Shown here: positions 26,679 through 34,462 of the stretch, one piece after another
Layout of the letters: each line of letters opens with the position of its first letter
Numbering within the stretch: position 1 is the stretch's first letter
Assembly: GCF_005876955.1 (NCBI RefSeq)
Contig: NZ_SSCL01000001.1
Coordinates: forward strand, 388,151 to 452,150
DNA: 64,000 nucleotides
Source of the DNA: Sinomonas gamaensis
GTDB taxonomy: Bacteria > Actinomycetota > Actinomycetes > Actinomycetales > Micrococcaceae
Direction of reading: 5' to 3'
Program-made: the position numbers and the translations under genes
The notes under the pieces: model-generated
Databases searched by the model: none
Seen by the model: the letters and a program-made list of their open reading frames with translations, nothing else
What the model was told of the DNA's origin: nothing

Positions 26679-27995
26679 GTGGCCGGAGTCGTCCGCGAAG
26701 CCGTCGGGAGGAAGCGTTGGACGCGCTTGATCCCGGTGGCCATCATCGTCTACATCATCTCGTTCATGGACCGGACCAACATCGGGTTCGCCTTGGGCGG
26801 TCTCCAGAAGGACCTCGGCATTGACGCTGCGCAGCAGGGTCTCGCCGCGGGGATCTTCTTCATTGGCTACCTGACTCTGCAGATCCCGGGCGGTCATCTG
26901 GCCGAACGCTGGAGCGCGAAGAAGTTCGTCGGGATCATGGTTCTTGTCTGGGGTCTCCTGGCGGTGGCTACTGGATTCGTCCAGAACTTTGGCCAGCTGC
27001 TCGTCGTCCGCTTCCTGCTCGGGGTGGCGGAAGCCGGCATCTGGCCCGCGATCCTGGTTCTTATCAGCCACTGGTTCCCGGCTGCCGAACGCGCTCGTGC
27101 TTACGCCTTCTGGATGATGAATATCGCGATCGCATCGATCATCACGGCCCCCCTCTCGGGTTGGATTCTCTCCTTCTCCGATTGGCGCTGGCTGTTCATC
27201 ATCGAGGGCCTCTTCCCGTTCGTGATTGCTGCGCCCATTTGGTGGCTGTTGATCTCCGACCGTCCGCGCGATGCCAAGTGGTGCTCCCCTGAGGAGCGCG
27301 CCTTCATCGAAGAGGGCCTGGCCGCAGACCAGGCTGCCGCCCCAGTCCACGAGCACGTCAGCATCAAGCACGTCTTCTCGAACAGCGCGGTCTGGCGTCT
27401 CACCCTGGTGTATTTCCTGATCCAGATCGGCTTCTACGGGCTGAATATCTGGCTGCCGAAGGTGGTCAAGACGATCACGTCCGGCTCCGCACTCGAGGTC
27501 GGATTCGTGACGGCAATCCCGTACGTACTCGCCATGGTCGCCCTCTGGTACAACGCCAAGGGAGCAGACAGGTCCGGGCGCTACTCGACCCACGTTCTTC
27601 TGTCCATGGCGATCGGTGCCGTAGCGCTCGTCATCTCGGTGGCCACCGGAAGCGCCATGCCGATCCTCGCTGTGGCGTTCATCAGCATTGCGATGGCTGG
27701 AGCACTCGCGTACGACGGGCCTTTCTGGGCCTCCGCTTCACGGGCTATGCCGGTGATGGTCGCGGGAAGTGCCATGGGGCTCATCAACGCCGTTGGCAAC
27801 CTCGGCGGCTTTGTCGGACCGTACGTGGGTGGCTTCCTCCAAGACGTCACCAACGGGAGCTTCCTTGCCGCGTCGGTCTTCCTCGCCGCGTGCCTGCTTG
27901 CGGCTGGCCTGGTGATGCTGACGCTGCGGAAGACCGGCGACCGGCCAGTGCCCAAGGAGTCGAGAGTGGCAGGGTCCTCACACCGTATCGCCTGA
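26679..27995 (+). CDS. MFS transporter, anion:cation symporter family
   Basis: A 438-residue twelve-span permease of the family that carries hexuronates, glucarate, phthalate and other organic anions with protons. YIISFMDRTNIGFAL in the first span and GHLAERWSAKKFVGI in loop 2-3 are the family signatures, and WFPAAERARAYA precedes span 5. The GTG at 26679 has a perfect AGGAGG six bases upstream; the longer frame from the TTG at 26652 would place that ribosome site inside the gene. The repeated operators upstream suggest tight substrate induction. The anion is unknown. Confidence 0.9.
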   Translation: MAGVVREAVGRKRWTRLIPVAIIVYIISFMDRTNIGFALGGLQKDLGIDAAQQGLAAGIFFIGYLTLQIPGGHLAERWSAKKFVGIMVLVWGLLAVATGFVQNFGQLLVVRFLLGVAEAGIWPAILVLISHWFPAAERARAYAFWMMNIAIASIITAPLSGWILSFSDWRWLFIIEGLFPFVIAAPIWWLLISDRPRDAKWCSPEERAFIEEGLAADQAAAPVHEHVSIKHVFSNSAVWRLTLVYFLIQIGFYGLNIWLPKVVKTITSGSALEVGFVTAIPYVLAMVALWYNAKGADRSGRYSTHVLLSMAIGAVALVISVATGSAMPILAVAFISIAMAGALAYDGPFWASASRAMPVMVAGSAMGLINAVGNLGGFVGPYVGGFLQDVTNGSFLAASVFLAACLLAAGLVMLTLRKTGDRPVPKESRVAGSSHRIA

Positions 27996-28139
27996 GCTCG
28001 CTTCGCCGAAAAGAGTCTGAAGGGACACCTTGCATTTGTTGCCTCTCTCGATCACAATATCTATGTCCGTAAGAGTAGATTTAGTGAGCGGACAGCACGT
28101 AGGTATTGCAGAGGGTCTCTTGAAAAGGAGGTTCCAGTG

Positions 28140-28562
28140 ATGCTGATGCGAACAGATCCCTTCGGGGAGCTCGACCGGCTGACCCGGCAGGTGCTGGGGA
28201 ATACCGCCCTCCCGTCAGCGATGCCGTTGGAGGCGTGGCGGCAGGACGGCGAATTCGTCGTGGAGTTCGATCTGCCCGGGGTTGAGCCGGAGACGATCGA
28301 CGTCGGAGTCGAGCGCAACGTCCTGACCGTTCGGGCCGAGCGCCGCACCCACCGGCCGGAGCAGGCCGAGGTGGTCGCGGACGAGCGGGCGCAGGGGGCC
28401 TTCACCCGGGAACTGATCCTGGGCGACGCCCTGGACACCGAGAAGATCCAGGCGAACTACGAGGACGGTGTCCTGACCCTGCACGTGCCCGTGGCCGAGC
28501 AGGCCAAGCCGCGGAAGATCGAGGTTCAGGCTCCGGCGACGAAGAAGGAGATCAACGCCTGA
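28140..28562 (+). CDS. Hsp20/alpha-crystallin family small heat shock protein
   Basis: A 140-residue small heat shock protein acting as an ATP-independent holdase. The alpha-crystallin domain runs from about residue 35 (DGEFVVEFDLPGVEPETIDVGVERNVLTVRAER) to YEDGVLTLHVPVAE, and the C-terminal tail is Lys-rich. The ATG at 28140 lies 8 bases after AAAGGAGG; GTG at 28137 is directly adjacent. No HspR inverted repeat is recognised in the 144-base gap upstream. The SPW protein gene follows after 63 bases. Confidence 0.94.
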   Translation: MLMRTDPFGELDRLTRQVLGNTALPSAMPLEAWRQDGEFVVEFDLPGVEPETIDVGVERNVLTVRAERRTHRPEQAEVVADERAQGAFTRELILGDALDTEKIQANYEDGVLTLHVPVAEQAKPRKIEVQAPATKKEINA

Positions 28563-28625
28563 GAACGGGCATGCAACTGACTTCCTCCCTGAGAACGCGA
28601 GGGAGGAATGTGAGGAGGGAATGAA

Positions 28626-28982
28626 ATGAAGAAGTGGACACGATGGGAGGACTACGTCGCGGGGATCTGCGGTCTGTACGCCGCGCTGTCGGTCATCTGG
28701 ACCAAGCAGACTGGCGCGTCGATGGCCCTCATGCTTGTTTTCGGCATCCTGCTGATCGTCGCGGGCGTGCTGAACCTATCCCTGCCGGGCACACCGTGGC
28801 TTGAGTATGTTCAGTGCGCGCTCGGGGTCCTGCTGTTCATCTCCCCGTGGGTCGGCGCGTACTACGACCTCACTGGCGCAGCGTGGACGTCGTGGATCAC
28901 AGGGATCATCGCGGCAGTCGTTACTGCGGCGGCCATCAAGCCCGCCATCGACACCCAGCACCGGATGCGGCTATCTCACTAG
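28626..28982 (+). CDS. SPW repeat membrane protein
   Basis: A 118-residue protein with four hydrophobic segments. The SPW-family motif is seen as FISPWVGAYYDLTGAAWTSWITG, preceded by a related first repeat around WEDYVAGICGLYAALSVIW. Function of the family is unknown; in actinobacteria it often sits near stress genes, as here beside hsp20. The ATG has an AGGAGGGA ribosome site. Confidence 0.88.
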   Translation: MKKWTRWEDYVAGICGLYAALSVIWTKQTGASMALMLVFGILLIVAGVLNLSLPGTPWLEYVQCALGVLLFISPWVGAYYDLTGAAWTSWITGIIAAVVTAAAIKPAIDTQHRMRLSH

Positions 28983-28994
28983 CGCAACAACCAA

Positions 28995-29030
28995 GGCAGG
29001 GGTCTCGGCCTGTGGGCCCAGACCCCTGCC
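28995..29030 (+). terminator. GC-rich hairpin after the SPW gene
   Basis: GGCAGGGGTCT at 28995-29005 pairs perfectly with AGACCCCTGCC at 29020-29030, and the loop can form a further small GGCC/GGCC stem. No U-run follows, so termination here would be of the intrinsic U-less type or Rho-assisted. Confidence 0.6.
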
Positions 29031-29213
29031 CTTGCGGCCCCTGCCCTTGCGGAACGGGACCAAAGGCCTTTCCCGTCCTCTCGTGGCGATGGATACATTG
29101 GGCTCGCACGCTCCGGACCTCTCGGTTCCAGGATGCGGGTTCGATCGTTGTGGGGGAGGACTCGACATGGCGGAAGGTTGCCTTGCCTGGATTCGTCCGC
29201 CTGGAGGCACACG

Positions 29214-29468
29214 ATGAATGCCTGGGCGCTCTGGGAAGATGCCGGGCTTCCCTGCCGGGTCATCGCCATCACCCAGCATGGAGAGGTCCACGGGTACCTC
29301 GTCAGCAGAAGTGACGACAGGGGGAGGGTTGCCTGGTGCACAGCCTCAGGCCGGGTGCGGCACCTCCTCGCCCGCCCCTCTGAGCTGCAGCTTCCCAGCA
29401 TTGAGCGACCTTGGGAGGGCTGGGAGATTCACGGGCTGCTCAGCAACCGGCCCGCGCGGCACTCGTAG
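29214..29468 (+). CDS. Small conserved-looking hypothetical protein
   Basis: An 84-residue protein beginning MNAWALWEDAGLPCRVIAITQHGEVHG. An ordered, beta-rich composition (HGEVHGYLVSR, RVAWCTASGRVRHL) and a GGAGG ribosome site seven bases before the ATG support a real gene. It ends 49 bases before the YjbR-like gene on the same strand. I do not recognise a family, and no catalytic motif is evident. Confidence 0.55.
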   Translation: MNAWALWEDAGLPCRVIAITQHGEVHGYLVSRSDDRGRVAWCTASGRVRHLLARPSELQLPSIERPWEGWEIHGLLSNRPARHS

Positions 29469-29517
29469 CCTGGTTCGTGCCTCCCGGGAAGGGACAGGCT
29501 CGGATAGCCTCGGAGGC

Positions 29518-29874
29518 ATGACGCCCGAAGAGCTGAAGTCGTATTGTCTGGCGAAGCCGGGCGCGTGGCTCGATGAGCCTTGGGAAGGGGACGTCGTTGC
29601 CAAGGTTGGCGACCGCATCTTCGCGTTCACGGGCGTTTCGTCGGTGGGCGTGAAGTGTGGGGTGGGTCGCGAAGAGGCCGACGAGTGGCTGTTTCAGTAT
29701 CCCGACGATGCGGTGAAGATGGCCTACCTGGGGCGCTCAGGCTGGAACACGCTGCGGATGGGCGGGGCGATACCCGACGACGAGATCCGGGACGCGATCG
29801 ACGGGTCCTATGCGCTTGTTGTCGCCAAGCTGCCAAAGTCCAAACGGCCGGCCGCGAGGGCTAGCGACAGCTGA
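29518..29874 (+). CDS. MmcQ/YjbR family protein
   Basis: A 118-residue protein of the YjbR/CyaY-like fold. The family pattern is clear: SYCLAKPGAWLDEPWEGDVVAKVGDRIFAF, then VKCGVGREEADEWLFQYPDDAVKMAYLG and GWNTLRMGGAIPDDEIRDAIDGSYALVVAKLPK. Members are proposed to bind DNA, but the role is not settled. The ATG at 29518 is preceded very closely by GGAGG. It converges with the polymerase gene, whose stop lies 2 bases beyond. Confidence 0.9.
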   Translation: MTPEELKSYCLAKPGAWLDEPWEGDVVAKVGDRIFAFTGVSSVGVKCGVGREEADEWLFQYPDDAVKMAYLGRSGWNTLRMGGAIPDDEIRDAIDGSYALVVAKLPKSKRPAARASDS

Positions 29875-29876
29875 CC

Positions 29877-30956
29877 TCACCAGCCGCTGCGCGTGGGAGT
29901 GTGTCCTTTTCGGGCATCATCGGGCATGGGCATTTCGGCCCTCAGGCCCAAAAGTCGGATGGGGTGGCCCGCTTCAATTCCCGATGCGAGCTCCAACACG
30001 CGGGTGAGGATTTCGTTCCCATCGGACGTCGCGGGAATCTTCCGCGCATAGGTCTTGGTGGAGAACGGGGCATAGCGCACCTTGAGAGTCAGCCCGATGA
30101 CCGGCCGGCCTTCGGCCGCAATGTCCTCGAGAACACGGGACGTCAGCTCCCTGAGGGCTTCGTGCACCTGTGCGGCCCCTGTCAGGTCTCGCTGGAACGT
30201 GGTCTCCCGGCTGTGCCCGCGGGCGACCCACGGAGTGTCGTCGACAACGTTTGCCCCCTCTCCGCGTCCGAGCTGCGCATACCAAGGACCCATTCTGGGA
30301 CCGAACTCTGGGATCAGATCCTGGGGATCGGCAGCCGCGAGCTCTGCGACCGTGGCAATTCCGAGCTTGGAGAGGCGTCCGGACACTTTGGCTCCGACGC
30401 CCCACAGTTCCTTCGTTGGCCGGCCGCCCATGACGTCCAGCCAGTTCGCCGCGGTGAGACGGAAGACGCCCGCCGGCTTTCCGAAGCCGGTTGCTACCTT
30501 GGCTCGGACGAGGGTGTCACCAATGCCCACGCTGCAGTGCAGCTGGGTTCTCTCGAAGACAGCCGCCTGCACCGCGCGCGCGTAGGCTTCCGGGTCTGCT
30601 GTTTCGATGCCCACAAAGGCTTCGTCCCAGCCGAGCACTTGGACGGTAGCCGCGGGCTGCGCACGGAGGGTGGCCATCACCCTTTCGGAGGCCTCCAAGT
30701 ACGCCTCGTGATCCACGGGAAGGATCACGGCGTCAGGCACTTTCCGAGCGGCGATGCGCAACGGCATTCCTGAGCCCACTCCGAACGCTCTGGCCTCGTA
30801 GGACGCGGTCGAGACCACTGCCCGCTCGTTCGGGTCGCCGCGGCCGCCCACAATGATCGGCTTCCCGGCGAGCTCGGGCCGCCGGAGCACTTCGACCGCC
30901 GCGATGAACTGATCGAGGTCGACGTGGAGCACCCATGGGGTATCAGCCACGATCAC
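29877..30956 (-). CDS. dinB: Y-family DNA polymerase IV (DinB) with a non-aromatic steric gate
   Basis: A 359-residue translesion polymerase. Catalytic carboxylates are Asp13 (HVDLDQFIAAVE), Asp111 and Glu112 (GWDEAFVG). The fingers segment VVSTASYEARAFGV and the C-terminal little-finger domain (ETTFQRDL onward) are present. It lacks a typical beta-clamp QLxLF tail. The position that is Phe or Tyr in most DinB enzymes (the second aromatic of DxDxFF/Y) is Ile18 here, resembling the Leu14 variant of mycobacterial DinB2, which accepts ribonucleotides. The ATG is at 30956. No convincing LexA box was found upstream. Confidence 0.92.
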   Translation of the reverse strand: MIVADTPWVLHVDLDQFIAAVEVLRRPELAGKPIIVGGRGDPNERAVVSTASYEARAFGVGSGMPLRIAARKVPDAVILPVDHEAYLEASERVMATLRAQPAATVQVLGWDEAFVGIETADPEAYARAVQAAVFERTQLHCSVGIGDTLVRAKVATGFGKPAGVFRLTAANWLDVMGGRPTKELWGVGAKVSGRLSKLGIATVAELAAADPQDLIPEFGPRMGPWYAQLGRGEGANVVDDTPWVARGHSRETTFQRDLTGAAQVHEALRELTSRVLEDIAAEGRPVIGLTLKVRYAPFSTKTYARKIPATSDGNEILTRVLELASGIEAGHPIRLLGLRAEMPMPDDARKGHTPTRSGW

Positions 30957-31398
30957 ATCGCCTCGAGCCTGTAGATGTGGACTGCATTTCCGTCTGCAAA
31001 TGAATCATCGAACTTGCCATTGAAGAGGGAAAGAGTACGGCTTTCCTGCACGGTCACGCCTGCTCCTCATTGCAGATTGGCCTGTCTCGGCCTCGGCGGC
31101 CTTGACCCCTATTTCCGAGCCCTCTTTGGCGCGGATAGAATTTGAGGCTGGCGGCGCGCCCGGTGCTCTGCCCGTTGATTCCCGGGCGCGCCGGCGCACA
31201 ACCGGCCCCCAGCGGGCGGTGGTGCGCTCCACCACCGTAACGTGGTCCACCGACGGTTCGTCAACTGCTCATCTCGAACTTTTCGACATGTATAACCAAT
31301 GTCATTCCGGAGGGCGAGGCTCCCGTTATCTGCGCACTGTCTGGCAAGAGGCCGACGCGCAGAATCAAGGCCGCCGAGGCGGTATACACACTGGTCTT
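30957..31398. other. Non-coding stretch with strong inverted repeats
   Basis: The gap upstream of dinB has no supported gene. A perfect 12-bp inverted repeat lies at 31152-31163 / 31182-31193 (CGGCGCGCCCGG) with an 18-base loop. A second 7-bp hairpin (CGGTGGT/ACCACCG, 31217-31237) follows. These may be transcription terminators or remnants of a mobile element. Open frames here show no family resemblance. Confidence 0.4.
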
Positions 31399-31630
31399 AT
31401 GACTGACACCTTTGCCATGTCCGCTCTGGAGGGATCGGCACGTCTACATTTCTTCGCAGTGGTACACGTGGCGGTGTCTGGCAGGACCGGAGAAGGGACT
31501 TGCCGATACCGACGAGAATGGCGTGTGGGAAATTCGAGCGGGGATCTATGGCTTCGCGTGGCGTGAGAAAGTGATTCCCTGCGCTTCACTCACCAATGCG
31601 GATCTTCGACAGACTGCTTTCGGCCACTCT
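31399..31630 (+). pseudogene. Probable remnant of a small protein gene, frameshifted
   Basis: An ATG at 31399 opens MTDTFAMSALEG in one frame. From about 31420 a different frame reads as convincing protein: WYTWRCLAGPEKGL, then VWEIRAGIYGFAWREKVIPC and ASLTNADLRQTAFG. Together they look like the start and the end of one short beta-rich protein whose middle is missing and whose frame has shifted. The pattern reminds me of MoaF/lipocalin-like proteins, but that is weak. Base composition here is lower in GC than the surroundings. Confidence 0.35.
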
Positions 31631-31642
31631 TCATCCTGCCGC

Positions 31643-32497
31643 CTAGGATCCGACGGAGCCCGTCAGATAGTGCGATAGCGGCGAGAGCACGGGTTGGGAG
31701 GCGGCCTGAGTGACGGCGTGCGCGCCGACCCGATTCGCCACAGCGAGGGCGTCGGGGTAGCTCATCCTCGCGCGCAAGGCGAGCACAAGAGCCGCGCAGA
31801 ATGCGTCTCCTGCGCCGATGGTATTGACGACGTCGACCTTCTCGCCGGGCACCCGAGCCACCAGTTTTCCCTGCTCGAAAATTGCCGAGCCTTCCGCGCC
31901 GAAGGTCACGGCCACCAGGCGCGCATGGGCGAGTTCTGGCATGCTGGCATATTCCGTCTCATTGACGATCACGAGGTCGCATCGCGTCACCAATTCCTGA
32001 GGTAATGGCTGCGCGGGGGTCGCATTCAGGGCAAGGAACCCAGGGTGTCGGCGGGAGGCAGCGAGCACGACGTCGACACCCACCTCGAGTTGGCAGAGCA
32101 GCAGATCGTCGTGATCCAGATGAATCCCGTCGAGCGTGACGTGCGAATTGGCGCCGGGGCAGACGACAATTTCGTTCTCACCGAATGCATCAACGAGGAT
32201 CAGCGCCGTGCCCGTGGGTTCCTCGCGAATGGCGACGTCGACCGTGCCGACTCCTATCGCCGTCAAGGCGGCGAGCATCTCGCGTGCCGGCTCGTCGTCG
32301 CCCACCGCGCCGACGAGTCGTGAGCTCCCGTCGAGCCGAGCGGCCGCCGCGGCCTGATTCGCCCCTTTTCCTCCGGGCTGGCGGGTCAGGACCCCACCGC
32401 CCACCGTCTCACCGGGCTGCGGCAGGCGCTCGGCAGTCGCGATGAGATCGAGGTTGATGCTGCCGAGGATCACCAGGGGTCGCGGGCGAGTCGCCAT
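31643..32497 (-). CDS. rbsK: Ribokinase (PfkB family)
   Basis: A 284-residue sugar kinase making ribose-5-phosphate from ribose. VILGSINLDLIATAERLPQPGETV at the N-terminus and RQPGGKGANQAAAAARL form the substrate site, and DVVNTIGAGDAFCAALV carries the catalytic aspartate. It is slightly shorter than the usual 300 residues. The ATG at 32497 has only a weak ribosome site. It follows the lytic transglycosylase gene by 17 bases, an odd partner; no ribose transporter is near, so the true substrate may be another pentose or nucleoside-derived sugar. Confidence 0.88.
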   Translation of the reverse strand: MATRPRPLVILGSINLDLIATAERLPQPGETVGGGVLTRQPGGKGANQAAAAARLDGSSRLVGAVGDDEPAREMLAALTAIGVGTVDVAIREEPTGTALILVDAFGENEIVVCPGANSHVTLDGIHLDHDDLLLCQLEVGVDVVLAASRRHPGFLALNATPAQPLPQELVTRCDLVIVNETEYASMPELAHARLVAVTFGAEGSAIFEQGKLVARVPGEKVDVVNTIGAGDAFCAALVLALRARMSYPDALAVANRVGAHAVTQAASQPVLSPLSHYLTGSVGS

Positions 32498-32514
32498 GTC
32501 CGTGCGCCGAAAGG

Positions 32515-33558
32515 TCAGGAGAACTTCGCCATCCTGGCCTTGACCTGAGCCACGTAGGCCTTCGTGTCCGGGTACATGCCGTATGCCTGCACGCCGTAGA
32601 GCCCCTGGTAGTATCCCGCGATGGCAATGTCCTGGCTCGCGGCATTCTGCAGGAGCCACCGCAGCATGGCGACGCCGGCCGTGACGTTGTCTGTCGTATT
32701 GCGGAGGTCCAGCGTGCGGCCGGCGAGGCTCGAAACCCACCCGGCGTTCGCAGGCATGATCTGCATTACGCCAATGGCACCTGCCGAAGACGTGACGTTC
32801 TGCCGGAATCCCGACTCCTGCTCTGCGATCGCAAGAGCCAGGTTGGTGGGAACTCCCATGCTCGCCGCGACTTGGCGGACGATCGCCTGGACCTGGGCGA
32901 CGGTCTCGGTGGCGGGAGCGGAGGCGCCGCCCTTCATGAGCGTCTCGAGCGGGATTCCGGTCTTCTCGGAAATGCCCCACAGGGTCTTCCGCCGGGCAGC
33001 CGCGTCATCCCACATCGACGAGGACCAGGCCGGCTGTGGCGCCGTGGCCGCTTGAGCATTTCCGCGGGCGGGAGCGACAGCGCCGGAAGGCGGGCCCGAA
33101 GCCACCGCCGGAGCCGGCGCCGTGGTGGTGGCCGACTCGCGCAGGACAATCCGCTGCCCGGGATAGATGGTCGAGGTCGATCCCAGCGCGTTGAGCCGGA
33201 AGAGATCCCTCAGCGGAACGCCGGTCTGCTGTGAGATGCCCCAGAGCGTGTCACCGCTTTTGACCGTGTAGGTCACGGCGGGCGCGGACTGGGCCGGGGA
33301 AGGCGAGGCCGGAGCCGCTCCGGTGTCGGAGAGGCGGATTTGCTGCCCCGGGTAGATGATCGAGCTCCAGCCGAGGCCGTTGAGCTGGAAGAGGGTATTG
33401 AGAGGGACTCCGGTTCGTGCCGAGATTCCGCTGAGGGTGTCGCCGGCCCGGACTGTGTAGAGGTCGCCACTGGCCACGGCGGGCGCAGCGATGGCAGCTG
33501 TCAGCGCCGCGGCCGAAGCGGTCACCGACGCGGCTCTGAACCGACGTGCATTGGTCAT
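32515..33558 (-). CDS. LysM-domain lytic transglycosylase
   Basis: A 347-residue exported cell-wall enzyme. A signal peptide ends near APAVASG. Two LysM peptidoglycan-binding domains follow (YTVRAGDTLSGIS, about residues 34-76, and YTVKSGDTLWGIS, about 97-139). A third, vestigial LysM-like stretch (KTLWGISEKTGIPLETL) precedes an SLT transglycosylase domain with the catalytic Glu in AIAEQESGF near residue 248. The ATG at 33558 follows GGAGGAG; the longer frame to 33609 would add a basic stretch across that site. Likely acts in wall remodelling. Confidence 0.93.
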   Translation of the reverse strand: MTNARRFRAASVTASAAALTAAIAAPAVASGDLYTVRAGDTLSGISARTGVPLNTLFQLNGLGWSSIIYPGQQIRLSDTGAAPASPSPAQSAPAVTYTVKSGDTLWGISQQTGVPLRDLFRLNALGSTSTIYPGQRIVLRESATTTAPAPAVASGPPSGAVAPARGNAQAATAPQPAWSSSMWDDAAARRKTLWGISEKTGIPLETLMKGGASAPATETVAQVQAIVRQVAASMGVPTNLALAIAEQESGFRQNVTSSAGAIGVMQIMPANAGWVSSLAGRTLDLRNTTDNVTAGVAMLRWLLQNAASQDIAIAGYYQGLYGVQAYGMYPDTKAYVAQVKARMAKFS

Positions 33559-33642
33559 GACGGCAATACTCCTCCCCACCTTTGCTGCCATCCGTCGGTG
33601 CCGAGCCACAAGGCAGGCGGCGGGAATTCCGCGGATTTCAGC

Positions 33643-33658
33643 CGTTGGACATATCCAA
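33643..33658. promoter_or_regulatory. Inverted repeat upstream of the transglycosylase gene
   Basis: GTTGGA-CATA-TCCAAC, with perfect 6-bp arms, lies about 85 bases upstream of the transglycosylase start in the 142-base gap after the IclR gene. It may be an operator or a leader hairpin. No c-di-AMP riboswitch consensus, common ahead of such genes, was found. Confidence 0.35.
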
Positions 33659-33700
33659 CCACATGCTTTCCGAAAGTTCGGTCACATTTCCCTTATTAGC

Positions 33701-34462
33701 TCAGCCGACTTTTGTGTCGGCCCGCACCCAGCCCAGCGCTTCGGAGATCGCGTGGGTGCAGGAAATGAGCTCCGGGAGGAGGCCCAACAGCCCAGCCCGG
33801 TCCAGGAGGACGACGGGAACTGAGCATGAAGCCGCTGCGACGACGCGGCCCGTTTCGTCGCGGATAGGTGCCGCAATGCAGTGGACGAATTCTTCGTGCT
33901 CCGAGGCGTCGAGGGCCCAGCCCTGGCGTGCGACGTCTTCGAGTTCGGCCAGGAGTGCAGCAGAATCGGTGAGAGTTCTGGCCGTGAACTGCGTGTACTC
34001 AAGAGAGGCTGCAATGGCCTCGCGCCGTTCTCGGGGCAGGTCCGCGAGCAGGACCTTCGCGACGGCGGCTGCGTGGAGTGCCGCCGTCAGCCCGATCCGT
34101 GAGTACATCCTCACGGGATGGCGGGATTCGAGCTTGTCGATGTAGGTGACCTCAGGCCCCTCGAACGCAGCGAGGTGCACAGTGTGGCCAGTGGCCTCGT
34201 TCAGCCGCTGGAGGTGCGGGCGGGCGAGCGCGCGGAGATCCCGCTGCTCGAGGGCAAGCGAGGAGAGCTCGAAGAGCTTCCGGCCCAGGCGGTACCGCTG
34301 CTGCTCGTCCCGCACCACGAAGCGCTTCTCCTCGAGGTCGTGGAGCAGCCGCATCACGGTTGTCTTGTGGACGGTGGCCCGTGAGGCGAGCTCATCGAGG
34401 GTCGCAGGGCCTGCCGCGAGCTCGCCGAGGAGGTCGAGGGCCCGCAGAAGACTTTGACTCAT
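33701..34462 (-). CDS. IclR family transcriptional regulator
   Basis: A 253-residue regulator. The N-terminal winged helix-turn-helix is SLLRALDLLGELAAGPATLDELASRATVHKTTVMRLLHDLEE, and the C-terminal effector domain includes RIGLTAALHAAAVAKVLLADLP and GWALDASEHEEFVHCIAAPI. The ATG at 34462 forms an ATGA overlap with the KDG kinase gene, so it is part of that operon. By analogy with KdgR-type members it should respond to 2-keto-3-deoxygluconate and bind the palindrome at 35541. Confidence 0.92.
   Translation of the reverse strand: MSQSLLRALDLLGELAAGPATLDELASRATVHKTTVMRLLHDLEEKRFVVRDEQQRYRLGRKLFELSSLALEQRDLRALARPHLQRLNEATGHTVHLAAFEGPEVTYIDKLESRHPVRMYSRIGLTAALHAAAVAKVLLADLPRERREAIAASLEYTQFTARTLTDSAALLAELEDVARQGWALDASEHEEFVHCIAAPIRDETGRVVAAASCSVPVVLLDRAGLLGLLPELISCTHAISEALGWVRADTKVG

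Noticed and set aside
30957-31300. A LexA/SOS box upstream of dinB
   Set aside because: Only isolated TCGAAC half-sites occur, without the paired GTTCGA at the right spacing.
31102-31566. A 154-residue gene upstream of the relic
   Set aside because: It has no ribosome site, runs through two strong hairpins, and only its last part touches the protein-like relic in a different frame.
33559-33700. A c-di-AMP (ydaO) riboswitch before the LysM transglycosylase
   Set aside because: Such switches often precede wall hydrolases in actinobacteria, but the conserved core and closing segments were not found on the minus strand.
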